Position numbers and translations under genes: made by a program. A DNA stretch of 64,000 nt from NCBI RefSeq assembly GCF_001296045.1, contig NZ_LJHS01000026.1, positions 124,001 to 188,000 of the forward strand, read 5' to 3'. The notes below the pieces were generated by a model. The model saw only the letters and a list, made by a program, of their open reading frames with translations, was not told where the DNA came from and did no database searches. Of this stretch, positions 17,944-28,160 are shown piece after piece; the stretch's first letter is position 1; every line of letters starts with the position of its first letter. This DNA is from Rhizobium sp. AAP43 (GTDB lineage Bacteria; Pseudomonadota; Alphaproteobacteria; Rhizobiales; Rhizobiaceae).

Positions 17944-18219
17944 TCAGCTGTTGACAGCGTCCTTCAGGCCCTTGCCGGCCGTGAACTTCGGAACGTTACG
18001 AGCGGGGATATCGACTTCAGCGCCGGTCGAAGGATTACGGCCCTTGGAAGCTTCGCGACGGGCGACGGTGAAGGCGCCGAAACCGGCCAGGCGAATGTCG
18101 CCGCCGTTCTTCAGCTCGGCCTGGACCGTTTCAAAAACGGCGTCGACGGCAGAGGCCGCATCGGCCTTGGTCAGGCCAGCCTTCTCGGCGACCGCGGATA
18201 CGAGTTCGTTCTTGTTCAT
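17944..18219 (-). CDS. hup: DNA-binding protein HU
   Basis: A 91-residue nucleoid protein starting MNKNELVSAVAEKAGLTKADA. The DNA-binding arm signature GFGAFTVARREASKGRNPSTG and IPARNVPKFTAGKGLK is intact. It bends and compacts DNA as a homodimer. The ATG at 18219 has ribosome site AAAGGGTGG; an upstream in-frame codon at 18255 would add 12 non-family residues. It lies downstream of lon in the same orientation, but terminators separate the two. Confidence 0.96.
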   Translation of the reverse strand: MNKNELVSAVAEKAGLTKADAASAVDAVFETVQAELKNGGDIRLAGFGAFTVARREASKGRNPSTGAEVDIPARNVPKFTAGKGLKDAVNS

Positions 18220-18356
18220 GTTTCCACCCTTTCTGATTGGTATGAAACGACTCAATGACTAAGTCGGGCGGAGAATACGAATGCTTCTGCCCTACGCAAC
18301 TCAAAAGCACTCGAAAGCCCCGGAAAACAAGCCGTTTAAGCGTGTTTTCACAAAAA

Positions 18357-18380
18357 AAGACTGGCAAAATTGCCAGTCTT
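18357..18380 (-). terminator. Terminator of lon
   Basis: A 10-bp perfect stem (AAGACTGGCA / TGCCAGTCTT) with a 4-nt loop and a run of seven T on the minus strand. It lies 45 nt after the lon stop. Confidence 0.9.
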
Positions 18381-18425
18381 CTTTCGATTTTTAACCCTTC
18401 GACACCTTGGCGGTGCCAAAAAGCA

Positions 18426-20843
18426 TCAATGCGCGATGGTCACGCCATTCTCGTCTGCCGATTCCACCGTGCCGATGGCAGGCGTCTCGACAGTACCGTC
18501 CCACTCGATCGGATCCGGCACTCGCTGCAGCGCGTGGCGGATGACCTCGCCCATTCGCGACACCGGGACGATCTCAAGATTGTTCTTCACGTTGTCCGGA
18601 ATGTCCGCCAGATCTTTGGCGTTCTCTTCCGGGATCAGAACCTTCTTGATGCCGCCGCGAAGCGCTGCAAGCAGTTTTTCCTTCAGGCCGCCGATGGGCA
18701 GGACACGGCCGCGCAGGGTGATTTCACCCGTCATGGCAACGTCCTTGTTGACCGGAATGCCGGTCATGATCGACACGATGGCGGTGGCCATCGCTACACC
18801 AGCCGACGGGCCATCCTTCGGCGTAGCGCCTTCCGGCACGTGTACGTGGATATCCGACTTGTCGAAGCGCGGAGGCTCGATGCCGAAATCGACAGCACGC
18901 GAGCGGACATAGGATGCCGCCGCAGAGATCGATTCCTTCATCACTTCCTTCAGGTTGCCGGTGACCGTCATGCGGCCCTTGCCCGGCATCATCACGCCTT
19001 CGATGGTCAGAAGCTCGCCACCGACTTCGGTCCAGGCTAGGCCCGTAACAACGCCGATCTGGTCCTCGCCCTCGGCTTCACCGTGGCGGAAGCGCGGGAC
19101 GCCGAGGAAGTCGGAAATATTCTTTTCCGTGACCTCGACAGCCTTGACCTTGCCCTTGATGATCTCGGTGACCGCCTTACGGGCGAGTTTCATCAGTTCG
19201 CGTTCGAACGAGCGAACACCGGCTTCGCGGGTGTACTGCTGAATGACCATCAGGATCGCCTTGTCGGTGACCGAGAATTCCTCGGGCCGCAGGGCATGTT
19301 CCTTGATTGCCTTGGGCAGAAGATGGCGCTTGGCGATCTCGAGCTTCTCATCCTCGGTGTAACCGGCGATGCGAATGATCTCCATGCGGTCCATCAGCGG
19401 ACCCGGGATGTTCAGCGTATTGGCCGTGGTTACGAACATCACGTTGGACAGGTCATATTCGACTTCAAGATAGTGATCCATGAAGGTCGAGTTCTGTTCC
19501 GGATCCAGCACCTCGAGCAGCGCAGAGGACGGATCGCCGCGATAGTCCTGGCCCAGCTTGTCGATCTCGTCGAGCAGGAAGAGCGGGTTGGACTTCTTCG
19601 CCTTCTTCATCGACTGCACGATCTTGCCGGGCATAGAGCCGATATAGGTCCGGCGGTGACCGCGGATTTCCGCTTCGTCACGAACGCCACCCAGCGCCAT
19701 GCGAACATATTCGCGGCCGGTCGCCTTGGCGATCGACTTTGCAAGCGAGGTCTTGCCGACGCCCGGAGGGCCGACGAGGCACAGGATCGGCCCCTTGATC
19801 TTGGTCGCACGCGCCTGGACGGCGAGATATTCGACGATGCGCTCCTTGACCTTGTCGAGGCCGAAGTGGTCCTCATCGAGAATCTTCTCGGCAGCGTTCA
19901 GGTCGATCTTGACCTTGGACTTCTTGCCCCAGGGCAGACCGAGCAGCCAGTCGAGATAGTTGCGCACGACAGTGGCTTCCGCCGACATCGGGCTCATATG
20001 GCGCAGCTTCTTCAGCTCGGCATCGGCCTTTTCCTTGGCTTCCTTCGAAAGCTTGGTCTTGGCAATGCGCTCTTCCAGCTCAGCCATCTCGTCGCGGCCA
20101 TCTTCGCCGTCGCCGAGTTCCTTCTGGATCGCCTTCATCTGTTCGTTGAGGTAATATTCGCGCTGGGTCTTCTCCATCTGGCGCTTGACGCGCGAGCGGA
20201 TGCGCTTTTCGACCTGAAGAACCGAGATCTCGCCCTCCATGAAGCCGAGCGCCTTTTCAAGGCGCGTCTTCACGCTCACCGTTTCCAGCATTTCCTGCTT
20301 TTCGGTGATCTTGATGGAGAGATGCGAGGCAACCGTATCGGCAAGCTTGGAATAGTCCTCGATCTGGCTTGCAGCGCCGACGACTTCCGGAGAGATCTTC
20401 TTGTTCAGCTTGACGTAGTTTTCGAACTCCGAAACCACGGAGCGCGACAGCGCCTCTATTTCGACCGGGTCTTCTGACGGCTCGTCGAGAATGCGGGCGG
20501 AGGCCTCATAGTAGTCCTCGCGACCGGTATACTGGTCGATGCGGGCGCGCGCACGGCCTTCGATCAGAACCTTGACGGTTCCATCGGGCAGCTTCAGCAG
20601 TTGCAAAACATTCGCCACCGTACCGACTTCATAGATGGCATTCGGCGCCGGGTCATCGTCGCTCGCATTGATCTGGGTGGCCAGCATGATCTGCTTGTCG
20701 GAGCCCATCACCTCTTCCAGAGCGCGGATGGACTTCTCACGACCGACAAACAGTGGGACGATCATGTGCGGAAACACCACGATGTCGCGCAGAGGCAGCA
20801 CCGGATAGGTGGCGACCTCATTTGCTGCAGACGTATTCGACAT
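18426..20843 (-). CDS. lon: ATP-dependent protease Lon
   Basis: A cytosolic serine protease of 805 residues that degrades misfolded and regulatory proteins. The order is an N-terminal substrate domain (about 10-210), a coiled coil (210-300), an AAA+ module with Walker [13 protein letters not shown] and Walker [11 protein letters not shown], and a C-terminal protease domain. The protease domain has the Ser-Lys dyad (Ser in PKDGPSAG, Lys in [10 protein letters not shown]). It sits downstream of clpX and upstream of hup. Its 444-nt upstream region (20844-21287) has no gene; I could not assign a clear heat-shock promoter in it. Confidence 0.98.
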   Translation of the reverse strand: MSNTSAANEVATYPVLPLRDIVVFPHMIVPLFVGREKSIRALEEVMGSDKQIMLATQINASDDDPAPNAIYEVGTVANVLQLLKLPDGTVKVLIEGRARARIDQYTGREDYYEASARILDEPSEDPVEIEALSRSVVSEFENYVKLNKKISPEVVGAASQIEDYSKLADTVASHLSIKITEKQEMLETVSVKTRLEKALGFMEGEISVLQVEKRIRSRVKRQMEKTQREYYLNEQMKAIQKELGDGEDGRDEMAELEERIAKTKLSKEAKEKADAELKKLRHMSPMSAEATVVRNYLDWLLGLPWGKKSKVKIDLNAAEKILDEDHFGLDKVKERIVEYLAVQARATKIKGPILCLVGPPGVGKTSLAKSIAKATGREYVRMALGGVRDEAEIRGHRRTYIGSMPGKIVQSMKKAKKSNPLFLLDEIDKLGQDYRGDPSSALLEVLDPEQNSTFMDHYLEVEYDLSNVMFVTTANTLNIPGPLMDRMEIIRIAGYTEDEKLEIAKRHLLPKAIKEHALRPEEFSVTDKAILMVIQQYTREAGVRSFERELMKLARKAVTEIIKGKVKAVEVTEKNISDFLGVPRFRHGEAEGEDQIGVVTGLAWTEVGGELLTIEGVMMPGKGRMTVTGNLKEVMKESISAAASYVRSRAVDFGIEPPRFDKSDIHVHVPEGATPKDGPSAGVAMATAIVSIMTGIPVNKDVAMTGEITLRGRVLPIGGLKEKLLAALRGGIKKVLIPEENAKDLADIPDNVKNNLEIVPVSRMGEVIRHALQRVPDPIEWDGTVETPAIGTVESADENGVTIAH

Positions 20844-21237
20844 TTCACTTCCTTTCGAACATCCCGACTTCCCGGGATTTGATGCCGACCCTCAAAGGCG
20901 TCAGGCATATTCTTGCTCCACCCTCAAGTGGCGTTTCGAACACTGCAATTCAACCCTGCCAGCCGAAATGCCGGCGATTCGGCAAAGGCAGCCAAGGACG
21001 GCACATCGCAACATGCTACCTGCCCAAGCTGAACCGAACCATGCGCGTCTACGCGTGAAAGACGGGGACGAGGCGCATCAAGGCAAAAACCGGATCGGCT
21101 CGTCGGGCAGCTGCGAACGCAATACAGCGCATCACCCATTCCTATCTGTTTTAGCCCAATCATCCGGCGTCGCAACAGACGAAACGGTTAATTTCGTCGT
21201 GTGTCGCGGGAAAGCTGCAGAGGTCACACCGAAACGA

Positions 21238-21265
21238 AAAGAGCCCGCCGGTGGGCGGGCTCTTT
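21238..21265 (-). terminator. Terminator of clpX
   Basis: A 12-bp stem (AAAGAGCCCGCC / GGCGGGCTCTTT) with a GGTG-type loop and TTTTCG on the minus strand. It lies 22 nt after the clpX stop. It separates clpX from lon, so lon needs its own promoter. Confidence 0.88.
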
Positions 21266-21287
21266 ACAGACAATTGGGGAGCCAAGG

Positions 21288-22565
21288 TTACGCCGACGCG
21301 TTGGCCTTTTCTTCCTGGCGATCCGAGTAGATGTAGAGCGGCCGCGAGGAGCCGTTGACGACATCGTCGGAAATGACGACTTCGCGAACGCCTTCCAGTT
21401 CCGGCAGTTCGAACATCGTATCGAGCAGGATCTTTTCCATGATCGAACGAAGGCCGCGGGCGCCGGTCTTGCGGGTGATCGCCTTGCGGGCAATCTCGCG
21501 CAGCGCATCCTCATGGAACGTCAGCTCGACGTCTTCCATCTCGAACAGGCGCTGGTACTGCTTGACGAGTGCGTTCTTCGGCTCCGACAGGATCTGGATC
21601 AGAGCGTCCTCATCCAGGTCTTCAAGCGTCGCCAAAACCGGCAGACGACCGATGAATTCCGGGATCAGGCCGAACTTGACCAGATCTTCCGGCTCGAGTT
21701 CTCGCAGGACTTCGCCAACGCGGCGATCTTCCGGCGAGGTAACCGTCGCACCAAAGCCGATCGAGGTCTTTTCGCCACGGGCCGAGATGATCTTGTCGAG
21801 GCCTGCAAAGGCGCCGCCGCAGATGAACAGGATGTTCGTCGTGTCGACCTGCAGGAATTCCTGCTGCGGATGCTTGCGGCCACCCTGCGGGGGAACCGAG
21901 GCAACCGTGCCTTCCATGATTTTCAGAAGCGCCTGCTGAACACCCTCGCCCGACACGTCGCGGGTGATCGAAGGGTTGTCCGACTTGCGGCTGATCTTGT
22001 CGACTTCGTCGATATAGACGATGCCGCGCTGAGCGCGCTCGACGTTATAATCGGCCGACTGCAGAAGCTTCAGGATGATGTTTTCGACGTCTTCGCCGAC
22101 GTAACCGGCTTCGGTCAGGGTCGTCGCGTCCGCCATGGTGAAGGGAACATCGATGATCCGGGCCAGCGTCTGGGCAAGATAGGTCTTGCCGCAACCGGTC
22201 GGACCGACGAGCAGGATGTTCGACTTCGCCAGCTCCACATCGCCGCCCTTGGAGGCGTGCGACAGGCGCTTGTAGTGGTTGTGCACAGCCACAGACAGGA
22301 TCTTCTTTGCCTGCTTCTGGCCGATGACGTATTCGTCGAGAATCTTGATGATGTCCTGCGGCGTGGGAACGCCATCGCGGGACTTGACCATCGAAGATTT
22401 GTTTTCCTCGCGGATGATGTCCATGCAGAGTTCGACGCATTCATCACAGATGAACACCGTCGGTCCGGCAATCAGCTTGCGGACCTCGTGCTGGCTCTTG
22501 CCGCAGAAGGAACAATAAAGGGTATTCTTGGAGTCACCGCCGTTGCTTCCGCTGACCTTGCTCAT
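21288..22565 (-). CDS. clpX: ATP-dependent Clp protease ATP-binding subunit ClpX
   Basis: The 425-residue AAA+ unfoldase delivers tagged substrates to ClpP. The N-terminal zinc-binding domain has the cysteines of YCSFCGKSQ and [10 protein letters not shown]. Walker A is [12 protein letters not shown] and Walker B is [11 protein letters not shown]. The ClpP-contact IGF loop appears as TSIGFGATV. It is downstream of clpP with a 288-nt gap. Confidence 0.98.
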   Translation of the reverse strand: MSKVSGSNGGDSKNTLYCSFCGKSQHEVRKLIAGPTVFICDECVELCMDIIREENKSSMVKSRDGVPTPQDIIKILDEYVIGQKQAKKILSVAVHNHYKRLSHASKGGDVELAKSNILLVGPTGCGKTYLAQTLARIIDVPFTMADATTLTEAGYVGEDVENIILKLLQSADYNVERAQRGIVYIDEVDKISRKSDNPSITRDVSGEGVQQALLKIMEGTVASVPPQGGRKHPQQEFLQVDTTNILFICGGAFAGLDKIISARGEKTSIGFGATVTSPEDRRVGEVLRELEPEDLVKFGLIPEFIGRLPVLATLEDLDEDALIQILSEPKNALVKQYQRLFEMEDVELTFHEDALREIARKAITRKTGARGLRSIMEKILLDTMFELPELEGVREVVISDDVVNGSSRPLYIYSDRQEEKANASA

Positions 22566-22853
22566 GTCTTTATCCTTCCAGCACGCCGCGCCACCGCAAT
22601 TGCGGCAGGGCGGTCACTCTCACTGTTGGATTCCAGCCGCCGCCGTTGGCTGAAACCTCTTCCGATCCGGAGCCACTAGCCGATCCAGACTGATCCAGAG
22701 CGGCGGCAACGAAAACTCCCAGTCTCGGCAGACTATGTCATAAAGATTCAACATAGCCTTAATCCTAGTAATAGCGCTTTCCCGGCGACTTTAAAGCCCC
22801 GACCCGTTCACAAGCAAGGGCGCATTGCCTTTGCCGGCACGGGCCGAGCCTCA

Positions 22854-23489
22854 TCAAGCCGACGGAGCCGCACCTTCGATTTCTGCACGCGAGGTCAAAA
22901 TGCGGTCGATCAGACCCCAGTCCTTGGCTTCGCTCGATTCCATGAAGTGATCACGATCCAGCGTGTTTTCGACTTCGTCATAGGTCCGGCCGGTGTGCTT
23001 CACGTAGATCTCGTTCAACCGACGCTTCATCTTAATGATGTCACGAGCATGGCGCTCGATGTCGGATGCCTGACCCTGGAAGCCGCCGGAAGGCTGGTGC
23101 ACCATGATGCGCGCGTTCGGGGTCGCAAAACGCATGCCCTTTTCGCCAGCAGCCAACAGAAGAGAGCCCATGGACGCGGCCTGACCGACGCAAAGCGTCG
23201 AGACTGCCGGACGAATGAACTGCATCGTATCGTAGATCGCCATGCCCGCGGTGACGATGCCACCCGGCGAGTTGATGTAAAGGGCGATTTCCTTCTTCGG
23301 ATTCTCCGCCTCAAGGAAGAGGAGCTGGGCGCAAACGAGCGACGCCATCGTATCCTCGACCGGACCCGTCAGGAAGATGATCCGCTCTTTTAGCAGTCGG
23401 GAGAAGATGTCGTAGGAACGCTCGCCACGGTTGGTCTGCTCCACGACCATCGGCACCAGAGCCAGGGCGGTATCAACGGGGTTTTTCAT
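22854..23489 (-). CDS. clpP: ATP-dependent Clp protease proteolytic subunit
   Basis: The 211-residue protein forms the tetradecameric serine protease chamber. Catalytic Ser106 (GQAASMGS) and His131 (MVHQPSGG) are present, with the Asp region [10 protein letters not shown]. It is the first gene of the clpP-clpX series. A possible RpoH-type promoter is found 68-97 bp upstream of its start. Confidence 0.98.
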   Translation of the reverse strand: MKNPVDTALALVPMVVEQTNRGERSYDIFSRLLKERIIFLTGPVEDTMASLVCAQLLFLEAENPKKEIALYINSPGGIVTAGMAIYDTMQFIRPAVSTLCVGQAASMGSLLLAAGEKGMRFATPNARIMVHQPSGGFQGQASDIERHARDIIKMKRRLNEIYVKHTGRTYDEVENTLDRDHFMESSEAKDWGLIDRILTSRAEIEGAAPSA

Positions 23490-23556
23490 GTCGGTCCTTT
23501 ATCAGCCTCTCCCCGTCACGCCGGTGGCGGGAATCACGTAACTTGTGTCAATCCCT

Positions 23557-23586
23557 ACATAGAGTGTCTGGACCCCCACATTCAAG
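23557..23586 (-). promoter_or_regulatory. Candidate heat-shock (RpoH-type) promoter of clpP
   Basis: The minus strand reads CTTGAA, an 18-bp gap, then CTATGT, with the context CTCTATGTAGGG. This resembles the alphaproteobacterial RpoH pattern CTTGAA-N16-18-CYTATNT. It would put the transcription start about 60 nt upstream of the clpP ATG. The same bases also fit a weak sigma-70 pattern (TTGAAT-N16-TCTATG). Confidence 0.45.
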
Positions 23587-23844
23587 ACTGGAGCAAGGGA
23601 TATCCTTAATGCTCCGCTGCCCTCTCCTGGTCGGCTCTACAGGGTTTCAGGGCATGATGCCAATGAACAGACGCGTGCCCGCCCACCTTGCACAAGAAGC
23701 TGCTAACATGGTGAAGTTCCGGTAATTTTTCAGTACGCGCCCCAGTGGCAGATCGCCGCGGCAGTACCAGATAGTGTTCAGGTTTACCGTCTCTGCACGA
23801 TTGTGCGGCGATATCGGGCAAAATTGCAGTTTGGGAATTTCAAC

Positions 23845-25089
23845 GTGATCGACGTGAAAACGGCCTTCATTCTTTGGGTCGCGCAAGCCGGCGCATTGGC
23901 CGTGCTGCTCTTGGGCATCTGGCTGCAGGCTCGAAAAGAGAAACATTTTCTCTATTTCGGAATAGGCTTTGCGCTGCATGCGAGCGGCCTCGCACTCGTC
24001 GCTCTTCGCGGACTGATCCCCGATGCCCTGTCGATCCATCTCGGGAACCCGGTGTCTTTGCTTGCCTTCGCGGCCTGGACTGCCGCCGTGGGCGCGATCG
24101 ACAAAAAGCGTGTGCCCTTCTTTGCGCTCACACCACCGCTCGTGTGGATTGCGGCCAACCTTATCCCTGCCATACGCGATGATTTCGCCTTTCGCGTGGC
24201 CACCTACAACGTCGCTGCGGGGCTCGGATTCGCAGCCCTTTCCTTCGCCGCACTGACCGTCCGCTTCAGCACCGTGCGATACCGCGCCCTTCTTGCATCG
24301 ATCTGGCTCGCCCAATCGGTCTGCGCGTTCCTGTTTGCGGCCGCTGCCGGCTTTTTCGGCGCAGACGATTTCAGCAATCCGCCGGCCACCATCTGGGCGG
24401 GCCTCGCTGCCGTCGTCGGCTTTATTGCCAGCCTCGTTATCCTCGCCAAGATGCTGATGGATCGCTCGGAGGAACGCCTCAAGCTTCTGGCGCGAACCGA
24501 TTCGCTGACCGGTGTCCTCAACCGCCGTGGCTTTTCAGCCGCCTTCGATGCGCTCACATCAACCACGACATCACCACTGATTGCCGTTGTTCTCTTCGAT
24601 CTCGACCACTTCAAGCATCTCAATGATCGGCATGGCCATGCCGCCGGCGATGCGGCGCTGGTGGAATTCGCTTATCTCTGTGGGGCACTGCTTCCGGAAA
24701 CCGCCGCATTTGGACGAACAGGCGGCGAGGAGTTCGCTGCCGTGTTGACGATCGGGGAACCCCGCGACGCTGCCCTTTTCGCGGAGACCGTACGGCTTGC
24801 GATCGCTGAGCGAAAGATCCGGGTCGGCGACCAGGAAATTCAGATTACAACCAGTGTCGGCATTGCCGTTGGTCCCAGAGAAATGTCAGCCCTGGATGGC
24901 CTGATGTCGCGCGCCGACGAGGCGCTCTATGCCGCGAAAAAGCAGGGACGGAACCGGACGTCGTTGAAGGCCGGCGACAGGATCGTGACCGTGCCACCGA
25001 CCAAGACGCGCACGCTCGATGCCGAGGCCGACAAGCAGGTGGCGATCTTGAGGAGAATTGCCGCGGCAGGCGCGGCATTCGACGACTGA
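23845..25089 (+). CDS. Membrane-bound diguanylate cyclase (GGDEF)
   Basis: A c-di-GMP synthase with six or so N-terminal transmembrane helices (about residues 5-205) followed by a GGDEF domain (about 225-385). The catalytic motif is GGEEF at residues 293-297. The RxxD product-inhibition site normally a few residues before it is absent (PETAAFGR), so feedback inhibition through that site is unlikely. The start is uncertain: both candidates are GTG. I favour 23845 because of GGGA upstream; 23803 would add 14 residues. It is divergent from clpP, with a 355-nt gap between them. Confidence 0.85.
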   Translation: MIDVKTAFILWVAQAGALAVLLLGIWLQARKEKHFLYFGIGFALHASGLALVALRGLIPDALSIHLGNPVSLLAFAAWTAAVGAIDKKRVPFFALTPPLVWIAANLIPAIRDDFAFRVATYNVAAGLGFAALSFAALTVRFSTVRYRALLASIWLAQSVCAFLFAAAAGFFGADDFSNPPATIWAGLAAVVGFIASLVILAKMLMDRSEERLKLLARTDSLTGVLNRRGFSAAFDALTSTTTSPLIAVVLFDLDHFKHLNDRHGHAAGDAALVEFAYLCGALLPETAAFGRTGGEEFAAVLTIGEPRDAALFAETVRLAIAERKIRVGDQEIQITTSVGIAVGPREMSALDGLMSRADEALYAAKKQGRNRTSLKAGDRIVTVPPTKTRTLDAEADKQVAILRRIAAAGAAFDD

Positions 25090-25166
25090 CTGAGCGTCCT
25101 TCGCTCAGTGCGCGCAGCCGTTGTTCGCCCCCTTGCACAACCGCGCACTTCGGCTAAACAGACGGC

Positions 25167-26411
25167 ATGATTGACCTTCCTTTTCTTTCCATCGACAGCG
25201 CCAGCCGGCACGTGTCGCTCAATGCCCGCGACCCACAATTCTACAGCGATCCCAACCGCGCGTATGCGGCGCTTCATGCTGACGCACCGACCTTCTACTG
25301 GGAAGAGCAGAAGCAGTGGTATTTCACCGGCTACGACCACGTGAACGCGCTGTTGCGTGACCGTCGCTTTGGCCGACAGATCCTGCATGTCGCGACCCGC
25401 GAGGAGATTGGCCTGCCGGAACCGGCCGCCCATACCCGGCATTTCGACAAGGCCGAGGAGCACTCCCTGCTGGAGATCGAGCCGCCAGAGCACACGCGAC
25501 TGCGCACACTGGTCAATCGCGCCTTCGTCTCCCGGCATGTGGAGAAGATGACGAGCGAGATCGCCGATCTTGCCAACCGGCTGATTGACGCCTTTGAAGC
25601 GGATGGAAAGACAGAGCTTCTGACGAGTTTTGCCGACATTATTCCGGTGACGATGATCGCGCGGATGATCGGCATTCCCGAAGACATGGGCCCCCAGCTC
25701 CTCAAATGGAGCCACGACTATGTCGGCATGTACATGTTCAAGCGGACGCGGGCCGATGAAGAGGCTGCGGACCGTTCGGCGAAAGAATTCGCCGATTATG
25801 TGAGGTCGGTGATTGCCGAGCGCCGGGCTGAACCGCGCGACGATCTGCTCAGCCACATGATCCATACCGAACACAAGGGCCAGTTCCTCACCGAGGACGA
25901 GCTGATTTCGACGACCATCGTACTGCTGAATGCCGGGCACGAGGCAACCGTTCACCAGATCGGCAATTCAGTGCGCGTGATCCTTGAAAGCGGGCTAGAC
26001 CCGGCGCAGATGTTTGCCGACGAGAAGGCGACCGAGCGCACTGTTGAGGAAACACTTCGTATCTGTGCGCCGGTGCATATTTTTGAGCGCTGGTGCATCG
26101 AACCGACAGAGATCGACGGCGTCTCACTCAGGCGCGGTGACAAGGTCGGCCTGATCCTCGCTGCCGCCAATCTTGATCCCGTGAAGTTTCCCGAACCGTT
26201 GACATTCAAGCCCGAGCGCAACGAAGGCGCCAACCTCTCTTTCGGCGCAGGCATCCACTTCTGCATCGGGGCGCCGCTGGCGCGGCTGGAGCTGAACATC
26301 GTCCTGCCTCTGCTGTTCAAGCGGTTGCCAGGGTTGAAGCTCGCAGAGACGCCCAAGGTCAAGGACGTCTATCATTTCCATGGGTTGGAGCGGCTTGATC
26401 TGACCTGGTGA
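25167..26411 (+). CDS. Cytochrome P450
   Basis: A soluble 414-residue heme monooxygenase of the bacterial class. The heme-ligand loop is FGAGIHFCIGAPLAR with Cys366. The I-helix oxygen-activation motif appears as NAGHEATVH, and the ExxR motif as EETLR. No ferredoxin or ferredoxin reductase gene is adjacent, so electron partners must be elsewhere. The substrate is unknown. Its last 53 bp overlap the end of the convergent WYL-regulator gene. Confidence 0.93.
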   Translation: MIDLPFLSIDSASRHVSLNARDPQFYSDPNRAYAALHADAPTFYWEEQKQWYFTGYDHVNALLRDRRFGRQILHVATREEIGLPEPAAHTRHFDKAEEHSLLEIEPPEHTRLRTLVNRAFVSRHVEKMTSEIADLANRLIDAFEADGKTELLTSFADIIPVTMIARMIGIPEDMGPQLLKWSHDYVGMYMFKRTRADEEAADRSAKEFADYVRSVIAERRAEPRDDLLSHMIHTEHKGQFLTEDELISTTIVLLNAGHEATVHQIGNSVRVILESGLDPAQMFADEKATERTVEETLRICAPVHIFERWCIEPTEIDGVSLRRGDKVGLILAAANLDPVKFPEPLTFKPERNEGANLSFGAGIHFCIGAPLARLELNIVLPLLFKRLPGLKLAETPKVKDVYHFHGLERLDLTW

Positions 26412-27384
26412 CGTCGACGGCGTCAGCGTAGCGATTCATCAGCGTTTCGACGGCCCGCCGCATGGCCAGGCGCAATTCCGGCGGGTCAACCACATCGACT
26501 TCCGTTCCGAGCTTCAGCATTTCGGATACGGCCATGCGCTCATGCGCCACGGGCAGCCGGATCGTGCGCCAACCGTGCTCGTCGGGTTCGCCGATAAATT
26601 CGAGATGGGCGCGGACATAGGGCGCCGCCATGTGCTCGATCTCCTTCAATCGCCAGGGCGAGAGACGAATCACTGCCCAATTCGGATAGAGTTCACGTTC
26701 AAGCCGGCACGTGTTTTCGTTCCAGTATTGTGCGAGATTGAAATCCGTCGGCCAGTCGAAACGCTCTTCTGTGACGATGAGGTCGAGAACACGGGAAATG
26801 CGATAGGTGCGCGCTGTGTCATTAACACGCGCCACGAGATACCAGGCACCCCCCTTCATCACGATGCCGAGCGGTTCGGCGATCCTGTTCTTCTCGGCCG
26901 TCCAGGAGCGGTAGCGCATGCGGATGCGCTTGGAGTTCCACACCGCGTCGGCGATGGCCTGCAGGTAGATGGGCTGCTCCCCCTCCGCGAGCCAGGTGGG
27001 CGCATCGAGATGAAATTTCTGCTGCATGCGGCGCGCGCTCTGGCGGAGATCCTCCGGCAAGGCGGCGGTGAGCTTCTTCTGGGCGCCAGCCATCAGGGTT
27101 TCCAGGCCGAGATCGGCTGCTGCACCCGGAATACCGGACAGGAACATGGCTTCGGCCTCGGCGGGGGTCAGACCGTTCAAGCGCACGCGGTAACCGTCCA
27201 GCAATCGGTAGCCGCCGTCCGAGCCGCGCTCGCTGTAGACCGGGATGCCCGAGAGCGACAGCGCATCGATGTCGCGATAGATGGTGCGCACCGAAACATC
27301 GTTTTCATCGGCCAAGGCCTCGGCCGTCACAAGGCCTTTCGCCTGCAGGGTCGTCAAAATGTTGATCAGCCGGCTCGCCCGCAT
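26359..27384 (-). CDS. WYL-domain transcriptional regulator (YafY type)
   Basis: A 341-residue regulator with an N-terminal HTH_11 winged helix (about 3-60, LADENDVSVRTIYRDIDALSLSGI) and a central WYL ligand-sensing domain (about 140-220, with RMRYRSWTAEKNRIAEPLGI and WYLVARV). It is divergently placed from a glutathione S-transferase gene, and the 116-bp gap holds a direct repeat (27422-27437). It probably controls that gene and itself. The effector is unknown. The 3' end overlaps the P450 gene. Confidence 0.88.
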   Translation of the reverse strand: MRASRLINILTTLQAKGLVTAEALADENDVSVRTIYRDIDALSLSGIPVYSERGSDGGYRLLDGYRVRLNGLTPAEAEAMFLSGIPGAAADLGLETLMAGAQKKLTAALPEDLRQSARRMQQKFHLDAPTWLAEGEQPIYLQAIADAVWNSKRIRMRYRSWTAEKNRIAEPLGIVMKGGAWYLVARVNDTARTYRISRVLDLIVTEERFDWPTDFNLAQYWNENTCRLERELYPNWAVIRLSPWRLKEIEHMAAPYVRAHLEFIGEPDEHGWRTIRLPVAHERMAVSEMLKLGTEVDVVDPPELRLAMRRAVETLMNRYADAVDVTRSDQAAPTHGNDRRP

Positions 27385-27421
27385 CCAAAAATCTCCCTTT
27401 CGGGCATTATGCTAATCCAAC

Positions 27422-27437
27422 CTGACACAATCTGACA
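27422..27437. promoter_or_regulatory. CTGACA direct repeat, candidate operator of the WYL regulator
   Basis: Two CTGACA hexamers 10 bp apart, one helical turn, in the divergent WYL/GST intergenic region. A third partial copy (TATGACG) follows after another 9-10 bp. Repeats on the same face of the helix are typical of operators, but I know no proven consensus for this regulator. Confidence 0.35.
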
Positions 27438-27500
27438 GGTATGACGGTGCAATCTCTCCGCATCGCCTCGGAGCGAGATGCTTTCCAAAGGGAGATTTCC

Positions 27501-28160
27501 ATGACCAAGACCCGTCCGATTACCCTCTTCTATTCCCCCCAGACGCGAGCCACTGGGGCACGAATCCTGCTTGAGGAACTGAAGGTGCCCTATGAATTGC
27601 ATGTGCTGAACATGAAGGCGGGCGAACAGCGGCAACCGGCTTATCTCGCGATTAATCCACTCGGCAAGGTCCCGGCTGTTCGCGTGGGCGACACGCTGGT
27701 CACGGAGCAAGGCGCTATCTATCTGTACCTCGCGGATCTTTTTCCAGAGGCGGGTCTTGCGCCTGACCTTACGGATCCGGATCGCGGCGCTTATCTCCGT
27801 TGGCTCTTCATCTACGGCAGTTGCTTTGAACCGGCGGTCATCGATCGCTTCATGAAGCGCGAACCGGGATCGATGAACGAGACGCCCTATGCCAGCTACG
27901 CGTCTCTGATCGATATGCTGGAGACCTCCCTGACGAAGGGGCCTTACCTGCTGGGAGAGCGCTTCACGGCAGCCGATCTGCTCTGGGGGATTGCGTTGCG
28001 TTGGACAACTATGTTCGGCCTGGTCGAGGCACGCCCTGCGTTCCAAGCCTATATGGAGCGCATCAGCAGCCGCGAGGCCGTGCAGAGGGTATCGGCAGAA
28101 GACGCGGCCCTGGCCGCAGAACATCAAGCGGCAGCAGACCGGATTGTGAGCGCGAACTAA
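27501..28160 (+). CDS. Glutathione S-transferase
   Basis: A 219-residue cytosolic GST with an N-terminal thioredoxin-fold domain (about 6-82). It contains NPLGKVPAVRVGDTLVTEQGAI, which holds the cis-proline and the Glu-Gln glutathione contacts. The C-terminal helical domain has ERFTAADLLWG. ATG 27501 has ribosome site AAAGGGAGA; an in-frame ATG at 27441 lies inside the operator region. It is probably controlled by the divergent WYL regulator. Its stop codon interlocks with that of the convergent cupin gene. Confidence 0.88.
   Translation: MTKTRPITLFYSPQTRATGARILLEELKVPYELHVLNMKAGEQRQPAYLAINPLGKVPAVRVGDTLVTEQGAIYLYLADLFPEAGLAPDLTDPDRGAYLRWLFIYGSCFEPAVIDRFMKREPGSMNETPYASYASLIDMLETSLTKGPYLLGERFTAADLLWGIALRWTTMFGLVEARPAFQAYMERISSREAVQRVSAEDAALAAEHQAAADRIVSAN

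Noticed and set aside
19083..20477. Long open frame (464 codons) antisense to lon
   Set aside because: It mirrors the codon structure of lon on the other strand, has a Leu/Asp/Gly/His-repetitive composition typical of reverse frames, and has no family motif.
20844..21237. Heat-shock promoter for lon
   Set aside because: Several CTTG-like words occur on the minus strand but none has an acceptable -10 element at the right distance.
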